From Paracoccaceae bacterium (lineage in GTDB: Bacteria; Pseudomonadota; Alphaproteobacteria; Rhodobacterales; Rhodobacteraceae), in assembly GCA_018223125.1 (NCBI GenBank), contig JAAEZA010000009.1, positions 26,668 through 90,667 on the forward strand: a stretch of DNA of 64,000 bases, given 5' to 3'. Position 1 is the stretch's first letter. Every line of letters starts with the position of its first letter. This document shows, piece after piece, positions 54,739 through 63,818 of this stretch. Position numbers and translations under genes: made by a program. Under the pieces are notes generated by a model, which had not been told where the DNA came from, did not search any database, and worked only from the letters and a program-made list of their open reading frames with translations.

Positions 54739-55113
54739 TTATCCCGCCGTCAGGTCTTGGGCCAGCATCAGGGCGTTGCCGTCAGGGTCGTAAAAAGTTG
54801 CGGTCTTGACCATACCTTCAACAACATCTGTTTCCCCGTCGAACTTCACACCGGCCTGCTCCAGCTTTTGTCGGGCAAGATCAAGATCCGCAATCCCGAA
54901 TACCGGCACACTATTTCCAGGGGCCGGTTTGGCATGTTCGCCAAGGCCGATTGTTACGCCTTTGGTGTTGGTTTGCAGCTCTGACCAGCCCGCTTCGTCT
55001 GCATGATAGATTAGCTTGAAACCAAGCATGCTATCGTACCATCCGGCGCTTGCATGACGGTCTTTGACAGACAGCGCGATCGTAATTGTTTCATCCAACG
55101 TAACTAGCGCCAT
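54739..55113 (-). CDS. VOC (glyoxalase/bleomycin resistance) family protein
   Basis: A 124-residue protein with one VOC fold made of two beta-alpha-beta modules. It opens with ITIALSVKDRHASAGWYDSMLGF and closes with ATFYDPDGNALMLAQDL. The usual metal-ligand positions appear as Glu in SELQTN and a position near the end. It follows the aldehyde dehydrogenase gene by about 100 bases and may be the last gene of the TRAP operon. Substrate unknown. Confidence 0.8.
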   Translation of the reverse strand: MALVTLDETITIALSVKDRHASAGWYDSMLGFKLIYHADEAGWSELQTNTKGVTIGLGEHAKPAPGNSVPVFGIADLDLARQKLEQAGVKFDGETDVVEGMVKTATFYDPDGNALMLAQDLTAG

Positions 55114-55214
55114 GAGGCTTTCCTTTTCATTAAAAGTACAAGCAACAGCACAATCCGGACGTCAGTTCAATCGACACGTTGATAAAACCGCGCGGGTCCA
55201 AGGTGGACGCGACC

Positions 55215-56690
55215 CTACACAAGAGTGCCCGATGCTCCGGCGATGGAGTGCAATCCCTGAAACTGTGTGACGCCTTCATAGCCGAAATTGCGCCCGATGC
55301 CGGACTTTTTAAAGCCGCCAAACGGGCCGTTGTTGTCCATCGCCGAAGGGCCGTGCGCATTCACAAAACTGTAGCCGGCCTCTATCCGGCGGGCCAGCGC
55401 AACTGCACGGTCTGTGTCTGTCGTCCAGACGGATGAGGCCAACCCGAAGGGATCGTCATTTGCCATGGCAATTGCCTCGTCTTCGGTTTCAAACGGGATG
55501 AGGGGCAGGATGGGGCCGAATTGTTCTTCGCGAACCGCAGACAAAGAGGGATCGGCGTTAAAGATCAAAGCCGGACGCTGGAAATAGCCTTCCTCATAGA
55601 GGGCCTGATCGGGCACCTGCCCGAGTTCGTGAACATCCTGCCCTGCTGCACGGGCCTCTTTGATCATATCAGTGACGGTTTTTAACTGTTTGGCGTTATT
55701 CATCGGGCCCATTGTGGTTTCAGGCAGCAACCCGTCGCCAATCACCTGCGCATCAACGACCGCGCGCAGCCCGTCAGCCAGTTCGTCAAAGCGGGATTTA
55801 TGCACATAAAGGCGCTTCATCGCATAGCAAATCTGCCCCGTAGACATGAAGGCTGCACGGTATAACCGTTCAAAAGCGTCACCGCTCAGGTCAACGTCGT
55901 GACAGACGATACCTGCATCATTCCCGCCAAGCTCCAGCGTCACAGGGGTGATATTCTCGGCCGCAACTTTCATGACGTGCCGCCCGACATCAAGGGAGCC
56001 GGTAAAGTTCACATACCGCACCAACGGATGGCCGGTCAGGGCATCCCCGATGCGGCTGGCCGATCCGGTGACGATATTCACCACACCGGGGGGCAGCATC
56101 TGTGCAATACGGTGCAGCGTCAGCGCAGGGGCGAGCGCGGAATTGGCCGAAGGTTTGACCACGACGGTGTTTCCCGCCATCAAAGCCTGCGGCAGTTTTG
56201 CCCCCAAAATCGCAAGCGGCCAGTTCCACGGAACAACCAGAGCCGCAACACCGCGCGGCTGGCGTGTGATGATGGTGTCATTGGGGGCGGCGCGGATGAT
56301 TTCATCCTGTTCCAGCCGTTCGGCATAACCGGCACATTGCACAAAACGGTCCCCCAAACGGCTGATTTCAAGACGGGTTTCGCGCAGGATCTTGCCATGC
56401 TCGCGGGTGAAAAGACGTGCCCGTTCTTCGACCTCTTCCATATCCTGTGTGATCGCTGCTGCAACCTTTCGCAGCATCTCGCCCCGCTCCCCATAGCCGA
56501 GCGCGGCCCAAGCGGGAAAGGCACGATGCGCGGCGGTAACAGCGGCTTCCACGTCATCAGGCGTTCCGGCAGCGGCACGCCCCACCAACTCCGTTGGCCG
56601 CGCAGGGTTAAAGATTTCATAAGTCCCGCGATCCGAGGCCGGAACGGACCGGCCATTGATAAACAACTGCGTTTCTATACCTGCGCTCAT
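55215..56690 (-). CDS. NAD(P)-dependent aldehyde dehydrogenase
   Basis: A 491-residue enzyme from the ATG at 56690, which has a GGAG eight bases upstream. It has VAALVVPWNWPLAILG (about 146-161) for cofactor binding, VTLELGGNDAGIV with the base Glu (about 247), and the nucleophile Cys in STGQICYAMKRL (about 283). It resembles aldehyde dehydrogenases for aromatic or short-chain aldehydes. Behind a TRAP transporter and near an SDR and a P450, oxidation of an aldehyde formed from the imported compound is likely. Confidence 0.88.
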   Translation of the reverse strand: MSAGIETQLFINGRSVPASDRGTYEIFNPARPTELVGRAAAGTPDDVEAAVTAAHRAFPAWAALGYGERGEMLRKVAAAITQDMEEVEERARLFTREHGKILRETRLEISRLGDRFVQCAGYAERLEQDEIIRAAPNDTIITRQPRGVAALVVPWNWPLAILGAKLPQALMAGNTVVVKPSANSALAPALTLHRIAQMLPPGVVNIVTGSASRIGDALTGHPLVRYVNFTGSLDVGRHVMKVAAENITPVTLELGGNDAGIVCHDVDLSGDAFERLYRAAFMSTGQICYAMKRLYVHKSRFDELADGLRAVVDAQVIGDGLLPETTMGPMNNAKQLKTVTDMIKEARAAGQDVHELGQVPDQALYEEGYFQRPALIFNADPSLSAVREEQFGPILPLIPFETEDEAIAMANDDPFGLASSVWTTDTDRAVALARRIEAGYSFVNAHGPSAMDNNGPFGGFKKSGIGRNFGYEGVTQFQGLHSIAGASGTLV

Positions 56691-56784
56691 GGCTGCAACT
56701 CCGGACTGTTTTTGGCAAAGGATTTCAGCACGCTGGCTTCTCCTCGGCATCTTGATTTGGGGGATGATCAGTTTTCAAATGGTC

Positions 56785-58079
56785 CTAGCGCATTGCGCCG
56801 GGTAACCAGATTGCGATTTGCGGGAAAAAGAGGATCAGAACACCGCCGATAATCATGGCGACGATATAGGGCAGCACACCCAGAAAAATGGCCGAAAGCG
56901 GAATTTCCGGTGCGACCGACTTAACGGTGAAGACATTCATGCCGATGGGCGGGGAAATCAGCCCCAGTTCGATCACAATGATCACAAGTATTCCAAACCA
57001 GATCAGATCAACACCCAACGCGCTGAGCGATGGCAGAAACACCGGAATGATCAGCAACAGGATGCCAATGGATTCAAATACCATCCCAAGCAGCACGCAG
57101 ATGCCACAGATCATCAGCACCAGCCCAACCGGCCCGAGCCCCAGCCCAACACCAGTGCCTGAAGATCGTAGGGCATCCCCGTCAGGTTAACGAACTGCGC
57201 CAGAACAAGCGCCGAGAACACAATGGCGAAAATCAAGGCCGAGGTGGAAACAGTTTCTTCAAACACACCCCAAAGGCTTTTGCGATCCATGAAATGCCCT
57301 CTTGCAACGCCGAACAGGAATGCACCGGCACAACCGACTCCAGCGGCTTCTGTCGGGGTGAAAATACCGGAGTAGATTCCCCCGAGGACGATTCCGAACA
57401 GGATGATAACCGGCCATGTGGAATAGGACGCACGGAGCGTTTTTCGAAGGCTCATCGCTTCGCCCTTAGGGCCGAGCGCGGGTTTTACCCCCGTGACGAC
57501 CAGCACGGCGAGCATGAACAGGCCGATCAGCAAAAGGCCCGGCAAAATGCCTGCGATGAACAACAGGCCGATGTCCTCTCCTGCTACGATCCCGTAAATG
57601 GCTAGCGGCACGGAGGGCGGGATCATGATGCCCAAGGTTCCTCCGGCAGCGATTGTTCCGGCTGAAAAGCCTTCGTTGTATTTGAATTCCCGCATCGGGG
57701 GTATGGCAACCCGTGTCATCGTGGCCGCTGTGGCCAAAGACGACCCGCAAACCGCCGCAAACCCCGCGCAAGACAGCACACCGGACAGGGCAAGACCGCC
57801 GCGGAACCGGCCCATCCACGCATAAGAGGCTGCAAACAAATCGCGGCTGATGCCGGACCGGTGGATGAAGGCCCCCATCAGCACGAACAGGGGAATGATC
57901 GACAGGTTATAGTTGCTTCCGGTCTCTACGATCCATTGGGCAGACACGGAAACCGCCGCATCAAACCCGCGCAGATACATCAGCCCGAAAAATCCGACAG
58001 CCAGTGTGGCAAAGGCCAGAGGCACCCCCATAAAGGCCAGTATGAGGAGTAGGGCAAAGCCGGTAAGTGCAAGTTCCAT
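56785..58079 (-). pseudogene. dctM: TRAP transporter large permease DctM, frameshifted
   Basis: Residues 1 to about 312 (from the ATG at 58079) are a normal DctM: FMGVPLAFATLAVGFF, GSNYNLSIIPLFVLMG, CGSSLATAATM and PTEAAGVG. The frame then ends early in a nonsense tail at 57114. The missing C-terminal third continues in another frame from about 57120 to 56785 (LGMVFESIGILLL, ELGLISPPIGMNVFTVKS). Adding one base to the CCCC run at 57139-57142 would restore one 430-residue protein. A one-base loss by mutation or a sequencing error in the run explains it. Confidence 0.87.
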
Positions 58080-58080
58080 C

Positions 58081-58569
58081 TTAGTTTTCCTGCTCTTTAG
58101 AGGGGAGCGCGCGGGTTTGGCGTTCATCAATAAGGATTGCAAACAGCGCCCCCAGTACGGACAGGCAGGACAAGGCGGCCATCGTTCCGACCACAAGGAT
58201 CATCGGTATTTGCAGCACGATGGATTCTTCGGGATATTCCCAGAGATCCCATGTTTTCCACAAAAGGATACCCGTGACGGACACCACCCCGATCAATGAA
58301 AACCCGTCGAAAATCCCGCGATAGGCGGTGCGAAAATGGCTGAGCAGAAAGGGCTCGAACAGCGAGACATTGACGTGTCCCCGATCAAGCGTCACGACAA
58401 ACATCCCTGCGAAAATTGCCACACCAAGCAAAAGCTGGATCATCTCGCCCGAGCCGAATATCGGATCGTTAAAGATATACCGCATTACGATATCCGTGCA
58501 GGTGATGAGGATCATCGCAACCAAGCTGAGTGCCCCTAAAATCACCGTGAACTTTCTTAAAAACAGCAT
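58081..58569 (-). CDS. dctQ: TRAP transporter small permease DctQ
   Basis: A 162-residue protein with four membrane helices (about 8-29, 44-63, 84-106 and 122-145). The motifs DIVMRYIFNDPIFGSGEMIQLLL (about 27-49) and RGHVNVSLFEPFL (about 63-75) are diagnostic. It bridges the binding protein and DctM. There is one base between its stop and the dctM start. Confidence 0.9.
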   Translation of the reverse strand: MLFLRKFTVILGALSLVAMILITCTDIVMRYIFNDPIFGSGEMIQLLLGVAIFAGMFVVTLDRGHVNVSLFEPFLLSHFRTAYRGIFDGFSLIGVVSVTGILLWKTWDLWEYPEESIVLQIPMILVVGTMAALSCLSVLGALFAILIDERQTRALPSKEQEN

Positions 58570-58588
58570 GAGCCCCCCTTTGAGAAGA

Positions 58589-58618
58589 AACAGGCAGACC
58601 GGTTCTGGTCCGCCTGTT
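58589..58618. other. Intercistronic hairpin between dctP and dctQ
   Basis: AACAGGCAGACC and GGTCCGCCTGTT pair with one mismatch around a 6-base loop, 12 bases beyond the dctP stop. It has the same position as the hairpins behind both tctC genes, and probably favours binding-protein mRNA. Confidence 0.6.
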
Positions 58619-58629
58619 CTGGTGCGGGT

Positions 58630-59658
58630 TTAACTTCCGGAAGCGGCGTCAACTTCGCTGCGCATCTCTTCGACAACCGCGGCAGCGTCCACGCCGTATT
58701 TGTCCGAGACTTCTGCAGCCCATCCGCGAGAGATCTTTGCGGCTGAAGCCTCAAACGCTGCCATAAGATCAGGATTTGCGGGTGTGAACGTCACCCCTTG
58801 CTCTTCAAGCGTTGCACGGCCCTTTGCTTCGGCTTCATTAGTTGCTACGCCCAGACGTCTTGCCAGATGAGAGCCCGAAAGCTCAGTAATTGCGGCGCGG
58901 TGCTCATCCGAAAGGCGGTCCCATTTGCGTTCGTTAAAGAAGATAGAGAAGTTGGCGGATTGCATGGACGGCGAAATGTCTACACAGGATTTCGTATAGG
59001 GTGCCACGCCGAAACTGTTGGTCGTTTCCATCGTCAGCCCGAAATGGGCATCAACCGTATTACGAGATGTCAGTTCCTGCACCTGAACAGCAGGTCCGGC
59101 AACGATCGACTGGTCCATATCTTTAAGAATATCTGCGATTGTACCGGGCAGCGCCCAGATCCGGCGGGAACTCAGCTCTTCAAGCGAGGTGATCGGCGTG
59201 TCGCTTACGCTGCACAGGTAGGCCGGTCCAAGGTTGAACATGGACACCAGCTTTACACCGCGCAGGGTTTCGTGTTCCGCGAAATGCTCTTGATAGTTTT
59301 CCCACATCATTTCAGACATGGCAGCACTATCGCCCTTGTGCATCCACGGCATCTGGCTCAGCAGCGTTGCGGGCGCGGCCTTGCCAATAAAACCGTTAAA
59401 GATAAAGCCGCCATCGGCCACACCATTGCGCACCGCATCCATCACGCCGGGGGGCGGGGATACGGATTGCGCAGGGAAGGTGATCTTCACCTTGCCATCG
59501 GTGGCTTTTGCGACATCGTCCGACCACGCTTGGAACACCGACCACGCAAAATGCGTTTGCGGGAAAAAGATATTGAAGGACAATTCTGTTTGCGCAGCAG
59601 CAGGCGCTGCAAGCGCAGACGTCGCCAAACAGAGTGCGGCTGTTAATGTGTATTTCAT
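58630..59658 (-). CDS. dctP: TRAP transporter solute-binding protein DctP
   Basis: A 342-residue periplasmic binding protein from the ATG at 59658 behind GGGAGGG. The signal peptide is about residues 1-22 (ending PAAAQ). The TRAP pattern is visible in PPPGVMDAVRNGVADGGFI and LGPAYLCSVSDTPITSLEELSSRRIWAL. The selectivity Arg normally near residue 150-170 is probably in the SRRIWA stretch. It belongs to the group with C4-dicarboxylate and aromatic-acid ligands; the neighbourhood suggests an aromatic or phenolic acid. Confidence 0.88.
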   Translation of the reverse strand: MKYTLTAALCLATSALAAPAAAQTELSFNIFFPQTHFAWSVFQAWSDDVAKATDGKVKITFPAQSVSPPPGVMDAVRNGVADGGFIFNGFIGKAAPATLLSQMPWMHKGDSAAMSEMMWENYQEHFAEHETLRGVKLVSMFNLGPAYLCSVSDTPITSLEELSSRRIWALPGTIADILKDMDQSIVAGPAVQVQELTSRNTVDAHFGLTMETTNSFGVAPYTKSCVDISPSMQSANFSIFFNERKWDRLSDEHRAAITELSGSHLARRLGVATNEAEAKGRATLEEQGVTFTPANPDLMAAFEASAAKISRGWAAEVSDKYGVDAAAVVEEMRSEVDAASGS

Positions 59659-59748
59659 GGAACCCTCCCGTAAGTTGGCTTTTAAAGCCCTCCAAGGGAG
59701 ACTACCCCACCCGAAGTGATAACGAATAGGCGGGTTTTGGAAATATCC

Positions 59749-59765
59749 ATAACCACAGGTAATCA
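59749..59765 (+). promoter_or_regulatory. Repeated LysR-type site ahead of dctP
   Basis: ATAACCACAGGTAATCA overlaps the lysR stop, 91 bases upstream of the dctP start. It matches, at 15 of 17 positions, the sequence found on the opposite strand at 60667-60683 next to the lysR start. A site shared by the two promoter regions suggests that one regulator controls both. Confidence 0.5.
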
Positions 59766-60665
59766 AGAATGTTTGATCGTCTCCGATCGGATGCGCACAC
59801 AATTCACCAGTTCTTCCGCTGCGGGCGTCAAGGGATGTCCGGCGCGCGTCATCAGGGAAATTCGCAGCGGCGCTATGGTTTCACGCAAGGGAATTTGTTC
59901 AATATCCCAGCCCTTTTGAATATCATCTAGCAATCTCAGCGGGAAGGTACAGACCGCCCCGAGGCTTTCGACAAGAGACATAGCCCCGAAATAGGATTCC
60001 GACGTGGTCATCGCTTTGGGCGGTGTCAGACCGTTGTTGATAAAGGGTTGGCGGAAAATATCACCCGGACCCAAAGGCGCACCAATCATAATCCAGCGTG
60101 CATCGGTCAGTTCGGCCAGCGAGGTTGCCCCTGCAAAGGGGGAATTGCGCGAAGTTATCACAACAATAGGGGTATCAAGTAAGGGCTCGACAGCAATTTC
60201 CCGCGCCAAACCGACCGGCGGCGCGGGGCCGATCACGATGTCGGTCTTGCCCTCACGCAAGGGCTTGAGCGCACCGGGGAAGAGCCCGCTTGTCAAACGT
60301 ACTTCGATATTGGGATGGGATTTATGAAACCGGCTGAGCGCCCTTGGCATGATTTTTATGGCAGCCAGCGGCGACAGGCAGACATGCACAGCGCCTTTTT
60401 GTTCCCCCCGCAACTGGGCGACCTCATCATCCAGTCGGGTGATCTCGCTGGTGATCGTGCGGGCACGGCTTAAAACCCGCTCTCCGACTTCGGTCAAAAC
60501 CACGCCGCGCGACGATCTCTGGAACAGGGACACGCCCAAATCGTCTTCCGCCTGCCGCAGGGATTTTGTCAGCGCCGGTTGGGATTTCCCCAGCACTTCT
60601 GCCGCCCCGCGCAGGCTCCCAGCGTCGGCAATGGCGACCAAAGTTTGAATGTGCTGCACCTTCAT
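59763..60665 (-). CDS. LysR-family regulator of the TRAP/P450 region
   Basis: A 300-residue regulator. The DNA-binding helix is SLRGAAEVLGKSQPALTKSLRQAEDDLGVSLFQRS (about residues 17-51). The effector domain (about 90-295) has GALKPLREGKTDIVIGPAP and ESLGAVCTFPLRLL. It sits between dctP and the divergent SDR-P450 pair. It probably controls both, through the repeated 17-base element. The GGTAATCA part of that element lies 5 bases from its own start codon. Confidence 0.9.
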   Translation of the reverse strand: MKVQHIQTLVAIADAGSLRGAAEVLGKSQPALTKSLRQAEDDLGVSLFQRSSRGVVLTEVGERVLSRARTITSEITRLDDEVAQLRGEQKGAVHVCLSPLAAIKIMPRALSRFHKSHPNIEVRLTSGLFPGALKPLREGKTDIVIGPAPPVGLAREIAVEPLLDTPIVVITSRNSPFAGATSLAELTDARWIMIGAPLGPGDIFRQPFINNGLTPPKAMTTSESYFGAMSLVESLGAVCTFPLRLLDDIQKGWDIEQIPLRETIAPLRISLMTRAGHPLTPAAEELVNCVRIRSETIKHS

Positions 60666-60666
60666 T

Positions 60667-60683
60667 TGATTACCTATAGTTAT
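60667..60683 (-). promoter_or_regulatory. Repeated LysR-type site at the lysR/SDR divergent promoter
   Basis: On the minus strand this reads ATAACTATAGGTAATCA; the core CTATAG is palindromic. It is the partner of the element at 59749-59765. It lies in the 91-base region 60666-60756 between lysR and the SDR gene. Confidence 0.55.
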
Positions 60684-60756
60684 ACTTAGTCATTTTTTGC
60701 GCCTTTTGGTGATCAAGTCAAATCCTTTAAGCTTTGTCCAGATACGAAGGGAAACC

Positions 60757-61566
60757 ATGATGACCAAAACCTATGCCGTCACCGGAGTTGCCAGTGGAAT
60801 TGGCGCGAAACTCGCGCAATGCCTGAAGTCTGCAGGCCATACGGTTATCGGGTTTGATCTTCACGAGGCGCGTGAAAATGTTGACGTTTTCATCCCGCTT
60901 GATCTGAACGACGAAACATCCATTTCGGCAGCTGCCCGTCAGGTTCCCGGCAAGCTTGACGGCTTGTGCAATAACGCGGGTCTTCCACCGCGCACAGGGC
61001 TGGAAACGGAAATCCTGCAAGTGAACTTTCTCGGGACGCGGGCACTCACACAGGCCATGCTGCCCCACTTCAATACAGGCGCTTCCATTGTGAACATGGC
61101 GTCACGGGCGGGTCACGGTTGGTCTGAAAATCTGGACCAGATCAAACGGCTCGGCCAGTTGACCCGTGCCAGCCAACTGCCCCAATTCATTGCCACGGAA
61201 GGGATTGACGCCACCCGCTGTTATAACCTGTCCAAAGAGGTAATGATCCTTTGGACAATAGCCGAAGCCGAAGCCATGGTAAAACGGGGGTTCCGCATAA
61301 ATTCACTTAGTCCGGGTGGCATTGCCACGGGCATTCTTGGCGATTTCCAGAAAGCGTTCGGCGCAAGGATGGCAACGAATGTCGCCCGTGCAGGCCGCCC
61401 CGGTGCACCCGAAGAAATCGCAGAGATCGCAGCTTTCCTTTTGTCACCCGATTCCAACTGGATCAAGGGCGCGGACATCGCCATAGACGGCGGTATGGGA
61501 GCCTTCAATCAAAGCGATGCAATCGGGTTGGAAAGCCTCCGCTTAACCGGAGGGTCAAACCCATGA
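60757..61566 (+). CDS. SDR resembling coniferyl alcohol/3-alpha-hydroxysteroid dehydrogenase
   Basis: A 269-residue short-chain dehydrogenase. I chose the first of two tandem ATGs (60757), with GAAGGGA upstream. Cofactor motif is YAVTGVASGIGAKLA (about residues 6-20), then CNNAGLPP. The catalytic Tyr and Lys lie in RCYNLSKEV (about 153-160). The short PLDLNDETSI stretch and the insert around the active site are as in coniferyl alcohol dehydrogenase and 3-alpha-hydroxysteroid dehydrogenase. It overlaps the P450 gene by four bases, so an alcohol oxidation linked to the P450 product is likely. Confidence 0.82.
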   Translation: MMTKTYAVTGVASGIGAKLAQCLKSAGHTVIGFDLHEARENVDVFIPLDLNDETSISAAARQVPGKLDGLCNNAGLPPRTGLETEILQVNFLGTRALTQAMLPHFNTGASIVNMASRAGHGWSENLDQIKRLGQLTRASQLPQFIATEGIDATRCYNLSKEVMILWTIAEAEAMVKRGFRINSLSPGGIATGILGDFQKAFGARMATNVARAGRPGAPEEIAEIAAFLLSPDSNWIKGADIAIDGGMGAFNQSDAIGLESLRLTGGSNP

Positions 61567-63734
61567 GCATACCGTCCTACGACATAGATTTTTATTCGGA
61601 CGAAGTTATTCAGGACCCCTACCCCGTCTATGAAAAAATGCGCGCAATTGGTCCGGTGGTGTATCTGCCGCAACATGATCTTTATGCGCTGCCCAGATAT
61701 GACGAAGTCAGCGCAGCGCTGCGACAGCCGCTGCGTTTTGCCAGCTCTCGCGGGGTCTCGCCAATTCCCAAGGTAAACGAAATTCTGGTCGGCTCGACAC
61801 TTAATTCCGATCCGCCGGAACATGACCGCACCCGCGCCGTGACCTCAGAACCCCTGTTACCCGGTGCGCTAAAGGAAATTGAGCCGATGTTGGTGAAAGC
61901 CGCAAACGGTTTAATCGACACCCTGTGCGCACGCGGGGAATTTGATGCGGTCAGCGATCTGGCACAATACCTGCCGGTCACGATTGTTGCCGAACTGGTC
62001 GGTCTGCCAAAGGCCGTTGATTCAGCTCAGATGCTGAAATGGGCGTCTGCCACATTCAACCTGTTTGGCACTGAAAACGCCCGCACAGAACAAGCCTTTG
62101 CAGACCTTGTAGACCTGCGCGACTTCCTGCAGGAATACGGACGCCCCGAAAAACTGAAAGAAGGCGGCTGGGCCAAGCGGATTTTCGATGTCGGTGCAGA
62201 ACGCGGCATTTCCTATGAAACCTGTGCCCAATTAATGCGGGACTACATCAACCCGTCTCTTGACACGACGATCTCGACCACGGGGCAGATCATCAGGTTT
62301 TTCGCCGAAAACCCCGCGCAATGGGATCTGGTCCGCAAGGACGCGACCCTGATCCCCAACGCGGTGGAAGAAGCCGTGCGCATGGCAACACCGATCCGCG
62401 CCTTTACACGGTACGTTGTGGAAGACAGTGACATTGCAGGGCATCTGATCCCCGCCGGAAAGCGCGTGATCGTCATGTATGCTTCGGCAAACCGCGACGA
62501 ACGCAAATTTCCCGATCCCGACCGCTTTGACGTGACCCGCGATGTACACGATCATCTCGGCTTCGGCCAAGGCGTTCATATGTGCATGGGCATGCACCTT
62601 GCCCGCCGCGAGATGATCTTGCTTCTGGAAGCCTTGCGCCGCCGGGTGGAGCGTTTCGAGCTGCTGGACGAACCGGTCGTGGCCATGAACAATACCATCC
62701 GCGCCTATGCCAGCATGCCGGTTAAGGTACACCTGTTGGAAAAAGGTTTGGAAGACACGGCTGATACTGGCAACCGGTCGGACGAAAATCCTTGGCTGGA
62801 TATGATCGTGGCTACGCGCATTGATATGGCGACAGACATCATCGGGCTGGACCTGACCTCCGCAGACGGCGCTGCCCTGCCCCGCTATGATGCAGGTGCG
62901 CATGTGGATGTTTATGTAAAGTCCGGCCTCATCCGGCAGTATTCGCTTACCGGTGATCCTGCCGACAGCTCCAAATACCGGCTTGGCATCCTGCTTGATC
63001 CCAAATCGCGGGGTGGCTCCGCGGCCATTCACGCAGGTTTTGAACAGGGTCAGCGGATCAGGATCGGACGCCCGCGCAATAATTTTCCGGTTCAATCAGA
63101 TGCAGCGCATACCATTCTGTTCGCAGGGGGCATCGGGATCACCCCGATGCTGAGCATGGCCTACGCACTGGAAGCAGCTGGCGCATCATGGGAGATGCAC
63201 TATTGCGGGCGCACGGCGGATCGACTGGCCTTCACACAAGAACTGGCACGGTTTGGCGACAAAGTGCAGGTCCATGTGGATACCGGCCCGAAGGAACAGC
63301 AGCTCGACATAAGCGCTGTTTTGGAGGAGGCCGCGAAAGATCGTCACCTCTACGTCTGCGGTCCCAACGGCTTCATGGATTTCATAGTCACCTCGGCACA
63401 AACCGCAGGCTGGGCAGAGGATTGCATCCATCTGGAACGGTTTGGCGCAGAGGTGAATACCGACGGCGCCCCCTTCACCGTAGTTGCACAAAAATCGGGA
63501 CGCAGTTTCGACGTCCAACCGGGCGAAACCATCGCGCAAAAGCTGGAAGAAAACGGCATCCACGTGCTGGTCTCCTGTCAGTCCGGTGTCTGCGGCACCT
63601 GCCTGAAACGGGTTGTTTCCGGCATGCCGGACCACCGCGATCTGGTTCAAACGGAACTGGAGAAAGCCGCGAATACACAAATAACCGTGTGCTGCTCACG
63701 TTCCAAAACGAAGAGGCTTGTACTGGACGTTTGA
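61563..63734 (+). CDS. Self-sufficient cytochrome P450 fused to a phthalate-dioxygenase-type reductase
   Basis: A 723-residue three-part enzyme. Residues 1 to about 395 are a P450: I-helix NPSLDTT (about 230-236), EEAVR (269-273), and heme loop FGQGVHMCMG with Cys341. Residues about 405-640 are the reductase: flavin motif RQYSLTG (458-464) and nicotinamide motif FAGGIGITPM (520-529). The last 90 residues are a plant-type ferredoxin with Cys at about 672, 677, 680 and 710. The order is that of CYP116B enzymes, but the PSLDTT I-helix recalls CYP255-type aromatic O-demethylases. Needs only NAD(P)H and oxygen. Confidence 0.9.
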   Translation: MSIPSYDIDFYSDEVIQDPYPVYEKMRAIGPVVYLPQHDLYALPRYDEVSAALRQPLRFASSRGVSPIPKVNEILVGSTLNSDPPEHDRTRAVTSEPLLPGALKEIEPMLVKAANGLIDTLCARGEFDAVSDLAQYLPVTIVAELVGLPKAVDSAQMLKWASATFNLFGTENARTEQAFADLVDLRDFLQEYGRPEKLKEGGWAKRIFDVGAERGISYETCAQLMRDYINPSLDTTISTTGQIIRFFAENPAQWDLVRKDATLIPNAVEEAVRMATPIRAFTRYVVEDSDIAGHLIPAGKRVIVMYASANRDERKFPDPDRFDVTRDVHDHLGFGQGVHMCMGMHLARREMILLLEALRRRVERFELLDEPVVAMNNTIRAYASMPVKVHLLEKGLEDTADTGNRSDENPWLDMIVATRIDMATDIIGLDLTSADGAALPRYDAGAHVDVYVKSGLIRQYSLTGDPADSSKYRLGILLDPKSRGGSAAIHAGFEQGQRIRIGRPRNNFPVQSDAAHTILFAGGIGITPMLSMAYALEAAGASWEMHYCGRTADRLAFTQELARFGDKVQVHVDTGPKEQQLDISAVLEEAAKDRHLYVCGPNGFMDFIVTSAQTAGWAEDCIHLERFGAEVNTDGAPFTVVAQKSGRSFDVQPGETIAQKLEENGIHVLVSCQSGVCGTCLKRVVSGMPDHRDLVQTELEKAANTQITVCCSRSKTKRLVLDV

Positions 63735-63818
63735 AGGTTCGGGCAGTTAGTTCCTGTCGTTACTGATCCCGCAGGGAAAGAATGCCCCCCGCAATACAAC
63801 CTGAAAATTGTCGGATTT

